In this document: piece after piece, positions 10,676 to 21,935 of the stretch
How the letters are laid out: the number at the start of each line of letters is the position of its first letter
Numbering within the stretch: position 1 is the first letter of the stretch
Source of the DNA: Morinoia aosen
Taxonomy: Eukaryota > Arthropoda > Malacostraca > Amphipoda > Talitridae
Direction of reading: 5' to 3'
Assembly: GCA_030386875.1 (NCBI GenBank)
Contig: CM059571.1
Span: 30,622,355-30,686,354, forward strand
DNA: 64,000 bases
Made by a program: the position numbers and the translations under genes
The notes under the pieces: generated by a model
Database searches by the model: none
What the model saw: the letters and a program-made list of their open reading frames with translations, nothing else
Told to the model about the DNA's origin: nothing

Positions 10676-11119
10676 ATGGGAAATAAGGTGTCTTCGGTGA
10701 GCGTGGATGCACTCACAACAGCACTAGTCGAACATCAGGGACGTCTGTCGGATGACTGGGTCCAAGCTAATTCGCAGTTGTCCGACCGTGTGGCAGAACT
10801 TTTGCTGATGGCCACAACGGTGCTTGTGATTGCATTAGTGGTCATTGTGTATCTCGTTAGGAAGGAAATGAACGTACTCACCGAACGGGTACGTTCAGAA
10901 GATTTCGTGTTGAAGCGACAGTTTCACCGACCAATGAACAATGAACAAAGAAATTCAGAAGAATGCACTTGCATCTTACTGTGGATGTGTAGTGGTAGAT
11001 GGCGGGAATGTAAACGTGAAAGTGCCTCCCGGGCCAAAACGGTCTCGCCATCTCAGTTTCCCAGACGTTTGTTACCGATGGCCCAGACGGCCCTTTATAC
11101 GCTGGCAACAGACGTCTAG
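10676..11119 (+). CDS. Small ORF with N-myristoylation-like start and one membrane helix
   Basis: The frame has 147 codons. It starts MGNKVSS, which fits the myristoylation pattern MGxxxS, followed by an amphipathic stretch to about residue 40. A clear hydrophobic helix (LLLMATTVLVIALVVIVYLV, about 42-61) comes next, then a charged region. After about residue 85 the reading may shift: the overlapping frame 10,941-11,135 looks more protein-like (SYCGCVVVDGGNVNVKVPPG). It could be an accessory ORF of an LTR element ending at about 12.5 kb, or a host fragment. The family is not recognised. Confidence 0.35.
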   Translation: MGNKVSSVSVDALTTALVEHQGRLSDDWVQANSQLSDRVAELLLMATTVLVIALVVIVYLVRKEMNVLTERVRSEDFVLKRQFHRPMNNEQRNSEECTCILLWMCSGRWRECKRESASRAKTVSPSQFPRRLLPMAQTALYTLATDV

Positions 11120-11139
11120 ATTAATTTGGTACTAATTGG

Positions 11140-12286
11140 GTGTTTTAAACACATATATAAATATATTTCTTTTATTTTTTTGTATTTTTTACCCCTATGA
11201 ATTTTCATCCTCATACCTTTTACCTATATATTGCACCTATGTTTTTGACGTATCATCGAGTGTTTGGTTCTCCATTGAATTTTGTTCGTTCAATTTGACT
11301 ACTAGCTACCATTCTTTTATTTCTGTGCTTTTCATCTACAATTGTTTATATTCATGTAACCATGGTTATAAGATGGTGTAACCAAGGTTTTTTCCCTATT
11401 CAAGACTTTGTTTGATTTAGGGTAATAACATCTTCCATGTTTTGCGGCTTTTACTTTTTTTACTGTTTTATTTTCTAATGCATTTATTTTATTTATTTAT
11501 ATATGCCGCAATAATTTCGATGTAACAGAATGTAGTATTTTATTGTTGCGAATGAAAGTTGTTCATATGTTCATGCGATTGACGTTTTTTTATCGTGTTT
11601 TTGCGATGATGTTACACGAGTTATTTCTAACTGCGCTGTTGATTTACGTTGTCATTCCATTGAATTACTTTATCGATGTTACGATAGTGATGTGCCATGT
11701 TCCGCGCAACCTGAAGCTACTCGGTTTTAATTAGTGTTTTTTTTTAAACTGAAGTAACGATTTGAACTTCCGGTTTTCGTAAATGTTCCTTGGGATGTTT
11801 TGATTTTATTTCCATTTTTTTCGTTTAAAATTACCGACCGTAAAATTACATATTAATTTCTTTATGAATTTCAAAACCCCGTCACATACTTACTACCGTG
11901 TGTTTACTTGTGTTGATCAAAATCATGTTGCGAGTAATTGTGTTCGGACTAGTATTTTAATTTTACTGCTATAGAGAAAGGAATTTCATGTTATAGCTTC
12001 AGCTAACCTTTTCCACGTTGCTTTTCGTTGTTGGATTTAACTAGTTAAATTATGTTGTGTTTTCGTTTTTAATATGGTAGACTGGGCTATCCTCTTGACT
12101 TTATATATAACAAATTATTAATTTCGAGAGTGAAATGTTAGCAAGCGATATGTGCTGTAGTAGTATATGAGTTTTGATTATGGATTTCACTTTTGAATCT
12201 AAAAACTTTATCTTCATTTTTGTATATTGCTTACAGTTTTTTGATGTTTGCTTTTAATCAATTTAGCGTGCGTTAGCTTTGTTTAA
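11140..12286. other. AT-rich stretch, no gene recognised
   Basis: T-rich sequence with only short frames. It would be the 3' untranslated region if an LTR element ends at about 12.48 kb. Confidence 0.35.
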
Positions 12287-12485
12287 GGGGGCGGGAGGTA
12301 TGTAAGCGCGTATGTGCGTTTATCCCCCTTACCCCGTTTTGAGAGTAGAAAAATTCTCGCCCCGTTTTTAGAAGAGCATTAAAACACCTCGGTTCCCTCA
12401 GTCCTCACCAACACAGCCCGCAAAGCTCTTATTACAATAAAGCTTGTCTCATCGGTCCAGCGTATGTATCAACTTCATCAACCCG
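12287..12485 (+). mobile_element. Candidate 3' LTR of an LTR retrotransposon
   Basis: A purine tract AAGGGGGCGGGAGG is followed by TATGTAAGCGCG, as at a polypurine tract/3' LTR boundary. ACAATAAAGCTTG at about 12,434 is a poly(A)-signal candidate, and TTCATCAA lies about 45 bases later. No matching 5' LTR was found in the window, so the assignment rests on layout alone. Confidence 0.3.
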
Positions 12486-12799
12486 ATCCTCGGCTGCCCC
12501 TCGCCTGCAGCACATGCTCAAGAAAGTCGAGAAAAAATTAGGCAAACTCTCGATCAGGATCCATGATCTTCATTATAGCCCACCTAATTGGGTTAATTTG
12601 CCAGTCTGGTTGACTTTAAAATTCATCTATTTAATAAAAATGAATTAAAATAACTCTTACGTTTTTATGACTAAGTAGGAATAACACGCAACACAAATAA
12701 CTAATCAAAAATTTTACCGTAAATAAGGAAAAGGATACAAAAATACCTAGCCCATACAACAATATTTCAATGATGGTCCGGCCGTCGACGGCTAATGCC

Positions 12800-14284
12800 G
12801 GGGCCACACTACAATTTTTCGTTCGTCAAATGACTGACGGACACTCGTCATGTCAAACAGCCGTTAAGCAAGTCAGGCCACATTACGACTGTGTGTGGCT
12901 CCACAGAGAAAATACATAAGAAGAGGAACAACTTCTAAGGGGACATCATTGCCTCGCAATCCGAATACTAGCTCTCAATTGGCTAGTCGAATGAGTGACT
13001 CTAACCAATGAGCTACTCAAATAGGAGTGACGTTTCTTCCGTGCGAAACCTCATTGGCTCTCAGGTATCATCTCGTTTAGGGTAATTACCCCAAATTAGG
13101 GTAATTTCAAAAACTAAATGGCGACTTTAACGTGAGCATTGCTGCATTTCGTAACTATGTCTAATCATTATATAGGGTAATTTCATGCACTTAGGTTATT
13201 TTCCTGCAATTGAGGGGATATTCTTCTACACGCAATGGTATTTTCTCTATGACGGAACGACGACGAATTGGAGAAATTCCTTTGATATTTTATTGTAAGG
13301 CTGCAAGACCGGCAGACTCTCGGTGGGTCCTAGAGCTGAGACCAATAAAATGTCATGTAGCACCTAATGGCGCTGTTATAAAGTTGTGATTTACAAGGAC
13401 CGAATTGCTGCACATTTTTTAGTACAAACGCGTTCTAACTAAGGACAATGAACGGCAGGCACATGTTATTAAAATGGGATTAGCATATATTTCAGGAATG
13501 GTTGTTTACCGAGAAAACTTGTCCATATTTAAACTCGCGCAAATCAATAAGGAAGAATGTAGTTACTTTACGGCAAATGAATACTACACTAAACCAATGA
13601 TATCAAGTAGGGGAGTTACGAACAGGATTGTGACAAGAGAATCAGAAAATAAATCTCAATAATTTCCAATGAAGTTAATATTTAAAATACGTTTCCCAAT
13701 ACAAATTTGAATGCTTTACAAAACAGCTCTCAAGCTTGTAAATAAAATACAATACACTGAAAAACTACCCTTAGTGACCCAAAAGGAACCCAAATGATAG
13801 AAAAGAATCACCATTACTCAGCTCATTCAATAATACAAGAAAGCCTGACCCAATAACACTTTCAATACTAGTGAATCCATCAACAATGGAACTTTACCGA
13901 GGTAAGAGTGTAGCAAAATCAATGTGCGCTAGCACCATGTACATATTCTTGATATAGGTTTAAATTTTAATATTAAGATATGAGCCTAAATTCCTAATTT
14001 CCAAATATAAGTTTAAGTCGTAATAATTAAATATAAGTCTAAGCTTTTACTCACGAGAATTCACAGTAACCTTGCATTTCAATAATTTGAACTCAAACAT
14101 AAATTCAGCCGTAAAATAACTATGAAAATCGTAAATAATTTAGCACTACGAAAGTGAATAAATTCACCCAAAAACTTAGATTAGAAAAACAATTATTTTA
14201 TTAAAGACCTTACGAGTCTACAATAAAGAGCATCCTTCCGCCGCACGGTTTTCAAAACAAGGGTAGACTTCCGGGCCATTTCAG
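12800..14284. other. Left part of the TIR-bounded element, no gene recognised
   Basis: Repeated 'agggtaatt' motifs at 13,078-13,190. A 62-codon frame at 13,474-13,662 has no motif. Confidence 0.35.
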
Positions 14285-14496
14285 TATATAAAGTAGGGCG
14301 CAACAGCCAAATATGAACCATACAAATCTACAAGGGCCAGTGTTAAGACCTTAGATACAATCGGCGTCTGGAACATCCCTTCTCTCAACATTCTCAGTCT
14401 ACAATCTTTACTACACTCCTCTTTACGACGCATTCTTTTTACCACAATATCACTCCTCTTTACACTCGCTTAGTCAACACCTCTGTCATCGTCTCT

Positions 14497-14660
14497 GACA
14501 GTCAATAATCTCTGTCAACATCACTGACAGTCAATAACATCTCTGTCAACATCACTGACAGTCAATAACATCTCTGTCAACATCACTGACAGTCAATAAC
14601 ATCTCTGTCAACATCACTGACAGTCAATAACATCTCTGTCAACATCACTGACAGTCAATA
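14497..14660. repeat. 31-bp tandem repeat, about 5 copies
   Basis: The unit is ATCTCTGTCAACATCACTGA plus CAGTCAATAAC. Copies are almost identical, with decayed flanking units on both sides. Confidence 0.9.
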
Positions 14661-14832
14661 TTTCCGTCATCTCTGACAGTCGACATCTCTGTCGGTTTAC
14701 ATTCCAATGACACGCCTTCACCCTTGCGTCATCGTCATCAGCAGCATCTCTGCCACAAGAAAATTCTCGCCTGAACAAATCCTACGAAGATCTTGGACTT
14801 GTAAGAAACTATCCTGGCCTTTGTCTGGCTTA

Positions 14833-14853
14833 CCCCCCCCCCCCCCCCCCCCC
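14833..14853. repeat. Poly(C) tract, 21 C
   Basis: Uninterrupted C run. Its length is prone to assembly error. Confidence 0.95.
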
Positions 14854-15134
14854 TGGACGTGGCCTTTGCTGATCTCGTGTCCTGCTTCTGCCAGACTCAT
14901 TAAAAGTCAAAGCTGAGTACAACCGTGGTTTCAATTCATTTCCTCTCAACGCGATTGGCACGATACGGTATTCCCAGACAGCAATACGAACGAAAAAGTG
15001 AAAGAAAATCAATAGAATACATTTAGTCTCCTGAATAGGAGTGGTGACCCCAAAAGCATTTGGGAACCACATACCCAATTAGCTAAAACGTTACAAGCGT
15101 TAATTAAATTTTCTATTGAACTGTTTAGGTGCAG

Positions 15135-15704
15135 TTACTGATGTGTAATTTTCTTCACTTTTTCATTCACACTTGTTGAAGATACCCCTTTTTGTAGATG
15201 CCTAATGCATTGAAGTGTTCTACATTTTACAAAGTAATTCTGAAAATATGCGTTGACCCGAACGCAGCAAAAGTTAAATGCGGAGATGATTGTGAAGAGA
15301 CTATTCACTAGTTTGCGAAACCCTATAACATGACGATAATTCTCGAAACAAAATAAAAATACTCTTTCAAAATTAATTATTTCCCCAATGAACTCTTCGC
15401 TGCAGTAATTGAGAGAAGGCGGGGAAGTTTCAACATACTCTTTAAAGCTTGTGAAGAGGTGCATAGATAAATCTTGATTCGTGAGAATACGAGAACAAGT
15501 TTCACATGAAGGTAAGGTTGATCCTTTCAACTTGAGGTGAAACTGGTTGATTTTATGGGCTATATACCCAGCGAAGTAGGTAACGGCACCATCTACCTCC
15601 ATTGACTCGAACATCCCTCCAACAATCGTAGATGCGGAGAAAGTTTTGGCTGCCTCTATTTCTTGGTAGGAGAGAACAACCGCCTCAGGGGCCTCTTCAG
15701 GAAC
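15135..15704 (-). CDS. Exon 5: C-terminal domain of P-type transposase
   Basis: From GATTTCCAG|GTTCCTG to the stop at 15,135-15,137 (189 codons). It contains VTYFAGYIAHKI and then CETC, the C-terminal motif typical of P-element and THAP9-like proteins, and ends in a basic tail. Joined in phase 0 to exon 4 across a 337-bp intron. Confidence 0.72.
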   Translation of the reverse strand, partial: VPEEAPEAVVLSYQEIEAAKTFSASTIVGGMFESMEVDGAVTYFAGYIAHKINQFHLKLKGSTLPSCETCSRILTNQDLSMHLFTSFKEYVETSPPSLNYCSEEFIGEIINFERVFLFCFENYRHVIGFRKLVNSLFTIISAFNFCCVRVNAYFQNYFVKCRTLQCIRHLQKGVSSTSVNEKVKKITHQ

Positions 15705-16041
15705 CTGGAAATCAAACCGTAACACAGCCATAAGAAATCGTGACAAAATTATCAATAAGAATCGTCCAGACTTAACTTAATATCACTGTAATAAATACAC
15801 ATGGAATGATATACAACTAAACATTATAGAAGTGAAACATACATCACTAGAGCCCAACAACAATGGCTTAATTTGTAGAACAGCTCGTGTAAATTTACAA
15901 TGGCAGTACCGTCATTTTAGAGTGTAATTAGAACTGATACGAGCCTAAACCTCAAGTATATACGCTTCATACAAGTAGCCTCAATCAGAATGAAGAATCT
16001 ATGACGTTAGAACAACATCAAGAAAATTATTTCTTCATTAC

Positions 16042-17665
16042 CTCTTCAACTATGTTCCACATTTCCACATTCAGGTCTTCTTCGGCCACCTCAACATTGC
16101 TCTTCATTGGTGCCCTCATGAGAGAAGCTGTCGACACTTTGCAGTAAGCGTCAATGAAATTTTGAGGCGTTGGAAACTTCTGTACGTTTCTGATTTTACC
16201 AAAGAATTTTTCCAGCTCGTCTTGACACAGATTCCTGACGCACATGTAAGGTAGGACATCTTCCTTGATTTCTGTTCTCAACAATAAAAGTGCATTGATG
16301 GATTGAATTCACCCGTCAATAAAGAAACATCTTCGTTGGGGGTTCAATGAGCGCAATTCTTGTAGCCAAGAGATGTAGTCCTTCAAGATTTCAATAGACG
16401 GAGAACTTTGTGAGAGTGGTTTCCTGAGAGGCACTTTCTCTGCAGGAGACTGAGAGTTAAAAATATCGAATAGATCATTAAATTTTTTACAGTACAAGCT
16501 GGTTGCTGACGCAGAAGCTGAGAGGGATTGTTTTGAGACGTAGTAGTCTAAAGCCGCACTTGTTGAGTTCGACAACACTTGAGTGGCTAGTTTGACTTTC
16601 ATCCTTTGGGCAAATTTCAAATTGTACACATGCTCATGCGACAGACGAGGAACACATTTTATGCTACTTTTCTGTTCCAATTCAAAAAGTTGTTTGATGT
16701 GATGCCAAGAAGCTGTGGAATTTAGAGTGGGCATGATTAAATCACCTTTGAGAAGAAAGTTTCGAGCATTTTTAATTAAATGAGGAGGGTCTTTTAACAC
16801 AATATACTTTTTATTTCCAAATTCTACAACAGGATTGGTGGATGAGCAGCCCATTTCCTTGAACGCTTTTTGGAAATTGCTGCCTTGGTCGCTCGTTATG
16901 CCTAAAACAACGAAGCCTTGCTTTTCCATTGCAGCAACAGACTCCCGCAAGATGTCTTTGATGTACGCAGAGGGCATAGCGGATGATGTAAAGTAGAAGC
17001 CAATTGGATGTTTCCACTTTTTGGCTACCCCAGAAGCCATAACACAAAATGCAGAAGTAGCCAGTTTTTTGCAATTTCCGGTTTTTATATTTTTCATATC
17101 CTATTACGGTATCTTTTTCTTGATTATATGATAACCCTCTACGGAGGGACATTTCATCAGCGAAAATAAAGCATAGTTTATCTTTCGGGTTTGTGGGTTT
17201 CACTTTCATCTTCAAGATGGAAACACTTTTACTACTAATGCCTGGTGATAACTTGAAATTTCGCAGCACACTCACCACAGTAGTATATGAAGGCAAGGGT
17301 ATGATGTTCCTCATTAGCTGATAATGGCTGACAGATGAACTGACAAGGATATTTAGAGCCAGCCATTTATGATACATGCTGTACCGTTGTTTACCCCTCA
17401 ACTTATGTTTGACAAATTCACTGAGGTACGGTCCAAGTCTGCCAGAAACGCTCCTCAGAAATGCATCGGTGTTCAATCTCCTGTACAAAACCCGTGATTT
17501 CTTACAATGCCTTCTTTCTTTCTTAGCTCTCTTTGTAGTTGATGTAGAGGAGCATTCAAGGGCAATCCGAGTTCCGGAAGGAGACTCTATTAGGCGTCTT
17601 TTGCAAGGCAACCTTGGATGGTGAGAGCTTTGCAACTCGGACCATTTCCTTTTACGTAGAGAGCT
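16042..17665 (-). pseudogene. Exon 4: P-element/THAP9-like catalytic core, frameshifted
   Basis: After the acceptor TTGTTTCAG the exon codes a basic region (KRRLIESPSG, KRAKKERRHCKKSR). An HTH/oligomerisation-like part follows (GKQRYSMYHKWLALNILV, PLPSYTTV). The catalytic motifs of P-type transposases come next: FADEMS (first Asp), KKWKHPIGFYF, ITSDQGSN (second Asp), DPPHLIKNARNFLL and, after the TGA, CQDELEKFFGKIR (acidic residue). The frame changes once at an A-rich run near 17,090 and is interrupted by TGA at 16,309-16,311. Otherwise the reading is clean to GAG|GTAATG at 16,042. Confidence 0.8.
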
Positions 17666-18216
17666 CTGAAACAATTTATAAATGATTGAAGTACAGATAA
17701 AGTTAGTTAATTTTATTAAATGTCCTAATAATAATATTGAGAAAAATTTCTACATTGCCTAAATGGAATCAAATCATCCCACAATCGGTGTTCACAGAAA
17801 TAGTATACTCATGGCATATTGTTTACACCATTTTTCGACATAACTATAGATCTAAGGTTGTTCCCTCGCTTCAAGAAGGAAAGGTATAGCCAAAAGCGCC
17901 AAGTCCTAACCACTCACACACAAAACTTTGGGTTTTAGGTTATCGAATTCGGCAGCAGGCACTTTTCACTGGTTTACCCTTGCTGTATCATGAAAGTCAC
18001 GTGCACCCCAGACCTGCGCCCATACGTGTCCAAGACGTCCGCCACACCCCCTCGGGGCTGCGTCAAAATCAGGCATTCACAAGCACCGTCCATTAACATT
18101 TACCTTCTCCGAGTCATCTGGCTTCCTCAAATAACACACCACAACCACGCAATGGCCACTCCCATCCCATTCACCCACCCTAACTTTGGTCTACCTCTAA
18201 TGCCCCTTCCACACAC

Positions 18217-18366
18217 CTCCTTGGAGTTAGCACTGATGGCAGGTTCTACAGGATCAGGAGTGCCAGACGCAATAGCTGGACCTTCTTGGGCAACCCTACA
18301 TTCCTCAGACGTTGCAAACAAGCGCCGTTCACAATGGATTGGAGGATTGGCACTCTTGGAAGAGCT
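18217..18366 (-). CDS. Exon 3: linker of P-type transposase
   Basis: Fifty codons between CATTATTCCAG|AGC and GAG|GTGTGT, both in phase 0. It codes SSSKSANPPIHCERRLFATS, a Ser/Pro-rich stretch without a recognised fold. Assigned to the gene by phase and position only. Confidence 0.5.
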
Positions 18367-18710
18367 CTGGAATAATGTACAAAACATCAATTACACTCGT
18401 TAATTTACTTGCAATCAATAAAATCCTACAGACAGAAACAGCGAGTTAAGAAAGAAGAGGAAAAACAGGAAAAGAAATGATAGCAAAAAAGGTACGAAAA
18501 TTGGACGACTCAAAGTGAGCACACAAAATTAGGATTGCCGAAGGCCTTTTTATAGCTTAGGTCACGAAACAAAATCCCCTGGGGTCAACAATGCCCATAG
18601 CATAGGATTGACAAAGGTAACTAAACTAAAATTGCTTACCCTATGCCCCCTAATGGATTTCCCAATCTGTAACTGAAAATGCAGTAAGCTGTACTTTCAA
18701 CATGACTGAC

Positions 18711-19267
18711 CTGTACTGATGAAGCTATTACAATGTTCACTTTTGTGTCCTGTTGCGCAACATCAGAAGTGACAAAGTTGGGTGCATTTTGTGCTGAAAG
18801 CCTTTTAGCGCAAGTAATGAAAGGTTTTGCAGCACCTGAGGTTGACGGCTTGGCAGCACCTGGGGTTGACGTCTTGGCAGCACCTGGGGTTGACGGCTTG
18901 GCAGCACCTGGGATTGACGGCTTGGCAGCACCTGGGATTGACGGCTTGGCAGCACCTGGGATTGACGGCTTGGCAGCACCTGGGGTTGACGGCTTGCCAG
19001 CACCTGGGGTTGACGTCTTGGCAGCACCTGGGGTTGACGTCTTGGCAGCACCTGGGGTTGACGTCTTGGCAGCACCTGGGGTTGACGTCTTGGCAGCACC
19101 TGGGGTTGACGGCTTGGCAGCACCTGAGGTTGACGGCTTGGCAGCACCTGAGGTTGACGGCTTGGCAGCACCTGAGGTTGACGGCTTGCCAGCACCTGGG
19201 GTTGACGGCTTGCCAGCACCTGGGATTGAGCGTTGGGCAGCACCATGAGCATTACAACCATTACCTT
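18711..19267 (-). CDS. Exon 2: octapeptide-repeat linker (STPGAAKP)n
   Basis: The 24-bp minisatellite read in the frame set by the splice sites gives about 17 copies of S-T-P-G-A-A-K-P (variants S-I-P-G, S-T-S-G). They are followed by ITCAKRLSAQNAP and end at SSVQ|GTCAGT in phase 0. All three frames on both strands are open across the array because 24 is a multiple of three, so openness alone proves nothing. The evidence is the phase match at both ends. The acceptor (TTGTGAG) has a poor pyrimidine tract. Confidence 0.5.
18826..19240. repeat. 24-bp minisatellite, about 17 units
   Basis: The plus-strand unit is GGCTTGGCAGCACCTGGGGT plus TGAC. Variants CCTGAGG, GGGATTG, GACGTCTTGG and TTGCCAG are grouped in runs, as expected from unequal exchange or slippage. 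Confidence 0.95.
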
Positions 19268-19984
19268 CTCACAAGCAGTGCATTTATGCCTCAGTTTGTT
19301 GACACCAAACAGATCCTATATTAAGTTTTGCTTTTGTGAGGTAATTACAATTTTTGTAAGTCATCTTTCCAACACCAACAAATGATTTACAAATGCTTCT
19401 CAAGGTTCACTTCTATTGTGCCTATTGCAGATATTCTCATTTGTTGAATGAAACACCCGGTTAATATGAACTGCTTGATTTTTGCAAGAGGAGTCACTGG
19501 AAACCGGACCACAAAAGTTGATACTCATTTGCCCATTTGCAATGCAAAGTTTTTTTGGAGGGTTTAAAGGGTATGGATAGAAATTGTATGGCATTATTGT
19601 TTGATAATTAATATGAAGTATTGTAACTTAAATTGAACAACTAATTTGCAAGATTTTATCCTAACACTAGCAATATTGCAAATACTAGATATTTCATATT
19701 ATTAATAACTATGATGCAGCACTGTAGATTATGGTATAAAATTACCTGCATTGTTCTTTCCTAACATCAACTATCATGCAATTACTTTGTCATTTTTGAT
19801 TGTTTAAGAACAACATAAGCATGTTCTGTACATACCCATAGAAAACATGTTCAATCTTTCCGAAAAGTAAGAGAAAAGTAAATTTGAATGTTATGGTATG
19901 TAATATGTTTGGAGTAAACATTCAGACACAAATGCACCGCTTGTGAAAAGATAACGGTTGTAATGCTACTACAGCTTTTTACCT

Positions 19985-20765
19985 TTAGTATAAGAAAGCT
20001 GAAGTTCAATTTAACAAAGGTAAAATTCAAGTTAACAAAGATCAAGTTTAATTTAAAAAAAAAAAAGTTTAATTTAAAAAATTTCAACTTTAATTTACAA
20101 AAAGGCCAAGTTTAATTTAAAAAATATATCAATTTTAATTTAAAAAAGGTCAAGTTTAATTTTAAAAAGGTCAAGTTTAATTTAAAAAAGCTCAAGTTCA
20201 ATTTAAAAAACATCAAGTTCAATGTTGAAAAGGTTATGTTTCAAAAATTGCACACCTATGCAATAATAATATAATTGAAGCTCATTTGTGACAATGCATA
20301 ATTGCTTAAAATGACTGGCACTGAAAATAGAGTAAATATAATATCAGACAAACAAAAGTGCTGTGATTTTGTACTTAATTTGACATTCTTCAAGTTTTAC
20401 CTATGAATCATTTGCTAAACAGATCATAGGTATTTATAGCTATTTACAAAAAATGGTCCAAATAAACTTTATGTAATAAGTAACTGTGACAATTAGCAAA
20501 CTGCACTGACTGAAAAGTTCAGCATTACATAGCTTCAAACTTATATTTAAACAATCAGGCTGCTACAATAGTGGTTTATTATATCATGTTATATAAAATA
20601 GTATTATACATACAATGTAATACCAAATTAGAGGCCAATCTCTTAACTAATAATTCTAATATAGCCTAATACCTAATTTAAAATATAGCCTACTTGAGAA
20701 TTTTTAAATTCAACTTGAGCTTCATTAAATTGAACTTGAGCATTTTTAAATTAAAGTTAAAAGGC
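19985..20765. repeat. Fold-back repeat with tandem ~20-bp subunits in its arms
   Basis: The left arm (to about 20,230) has many units like AAAAGGTCAAGTTTAATTT. The right arm (20,696-20,765) has the inverted form AAATTCAACTTGAGC. It resembles the element at 52.2-53.6 kb, which uses CAAGTTCAAATTAAT. It lies in intron 1 of the P-type gene. Confidence 0.55.
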
Positions 20766-21634
20766 TCTAGAGTGGTCTCAAGTTGACACTATAGACATAC
20801 CATAGGGTAAATTGTGAAATGAAAATAATTATCAAACATGGAAAAATTAGGTAGTATTCAGTCATTTGCCAGTCATCACAATAATGAATGGACCTTTCAT
20901 TGCTACATTTAAACAAATGTTCACTCCTACACAACTTGAAGCAGGCAAGAGTGGTCACTCATGGGGAAGTTATGTGTCATGACTTTTTTTATTTACATAT
21001 GCTCCAAATAATAATTAGTAAAAATCACTTTTAAGCACAATAAGTTTGCATTTTAGAAGCAATCTCAATAAGTAACAATATTTATGTTTCTAGGTTTATT
21101 GAAGTTCACATAGTAACCTACAATTGAAGGTTTCTGTCACTAGTTTTAGAACAATATGATTTAAAATAGAATTCCTCTGAGTTACGTGTACTAATTTCTA
21201 GTAACTTCTTTGATCAATTGACTTACTAATTTAGGAGCGCTTCAGCAGAATGATGCCCATATATTTTTACACGCAGTGCATTTGCATCAGAGTTTTGGTC
21301 ATTCTCAAACAATCAAATTAATCAAAATATTTGCATTATTCATGATGTTACAAAAGAATAATGCAAATAAGTTTTAAAGCATAGGCTACAGTAATGCATT
21401 TCAATCAGAAATAACACAATAATTTAATATCTAACCATTACCATTCAACTCCAATAAAGCCTTGCAATAATAAAGCATCCAATAATAAAGCATTACATTG
21501 TCATCATTAGATCTCATAACAAAATTGAAAACAATTCAAAGGTGTCACTCTTATGAATGAGACTGCATTACGAAATACTGAAAACAAAGACAATTGCAAT
21601 TTGCAACTAGATATTTTTAACAATTACACATTAC

Positions 21635-21935
21635 CTGGTTTGTCCACCACAGTTTGTTGTGGAATAGCATCAGGTTTTAACAAGAACTTATTTTTGAATG
21701 GAGATAACACATATGAATAATCCCATTTGCAGAAGTGTTGGGCACACACATAGTAATTCCTAATTAAATTTCGCAGTTTCAACAAGTGAAGAGCCTCATT
21801 ACCGCACGCTTCAAGCCACGCAGAACAAGTTTTCTTTCTAAAATTGAAATAAACTAAATCAGGGCGATTGACGCTATTATTTTCGCAATTAGTCATACAA
21901 CAACGCTTCACACGAATACAAGGCGCCATGATCAC
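21635..21935 (-). CDS. Exon 1: THAP zinc-finger domain
   Basis: It codes RCCMTNCENN, then the central Trp in AWLEAC, then YVCAQHF (the Cys-x2-His pair) and KPDAIPQ in the place of the AVPT box. This is the C2CH order of THAP domains, which bind transposon-end DNA. Translation starts at ATG 21,935 or at the second Met at 21,929 (MAPC). The exon ends at CCAG|GTAATG. An ORF reading through the donor stops seven bases later, which supports splicing here. Confidence 0.8.

Larger units (their letters stand above)
14285..15057 (+). mobile_element. Possible LTR fragment with TATA box and primer-site-like end
   Basis: TATATAAAG at 14,285-14,293 follows an AATAAA-containing AT-rich block. Downstream lie a 31-bp tandem array, a C tract and then TGGTGACCCC at 15,042, which could be a tRNA primer-binding site beginning TGG. 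No gag follows and no second LTR was found, so this is a weak call. Confidence 0.22.
15135..21935 (-). pseudogene. P-type THAP transposase gene, five exons, two lesions
   Basis: Gene model on the minus strand: exons 21935-21635, 19267-18711, 18366-18217, 17665-16042 and 15704-15135. Donors are GTAATG, GTCAGT, GTGTGT and GTAATG; acceptors end GTGAG (weak), TTCCAG, TTTCAG and TTCCAG. All phases agree: exon 1 ends in phase 1, exon 2 begins with the two bases that complete the codon, and the rest join in phase 0. The product would be about 1,066 residues: N-terminal THAP zinc finger, an octapeptide-repeat linker, a basic nuclear-signal-like region, then a P-element/THAP9-like RNase-H catalytic core. 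Two lesions disrupt exon 4: one extra base near 17,082-17,094 (exon length is 1 mod 3) and an in-frame TGA at 16,309-16,311. Intron 1 (2.4 kb) contains a fold-back repeat. Confidence 0.8.

Noticed and set aside
14480..14670. CRISPR-like array of 31-bp repeats.
   Set aside because: The repeats are directly adjacent with no spacers and the context is eukaryotic; it is a simple tandem repeat.
16811..17097. Reading on from exon 4's first frame to 16,811 as an alternative protein end.
   Set aside because: The motif order of P-type transposases continues in the other frame; the tail in this frame is shadow sequence after the frameshift.
18733..19324. Plus-strand repeats (APGVDGLA)n and (QHLGLTAW)n and the other minus frame (QVLPSRQP)n as separate proteins.
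   Set aside because: A 24-bp unit without stops is open in every frame. Only the minus frame giving STPGAAKP fits splice phases on both sides.
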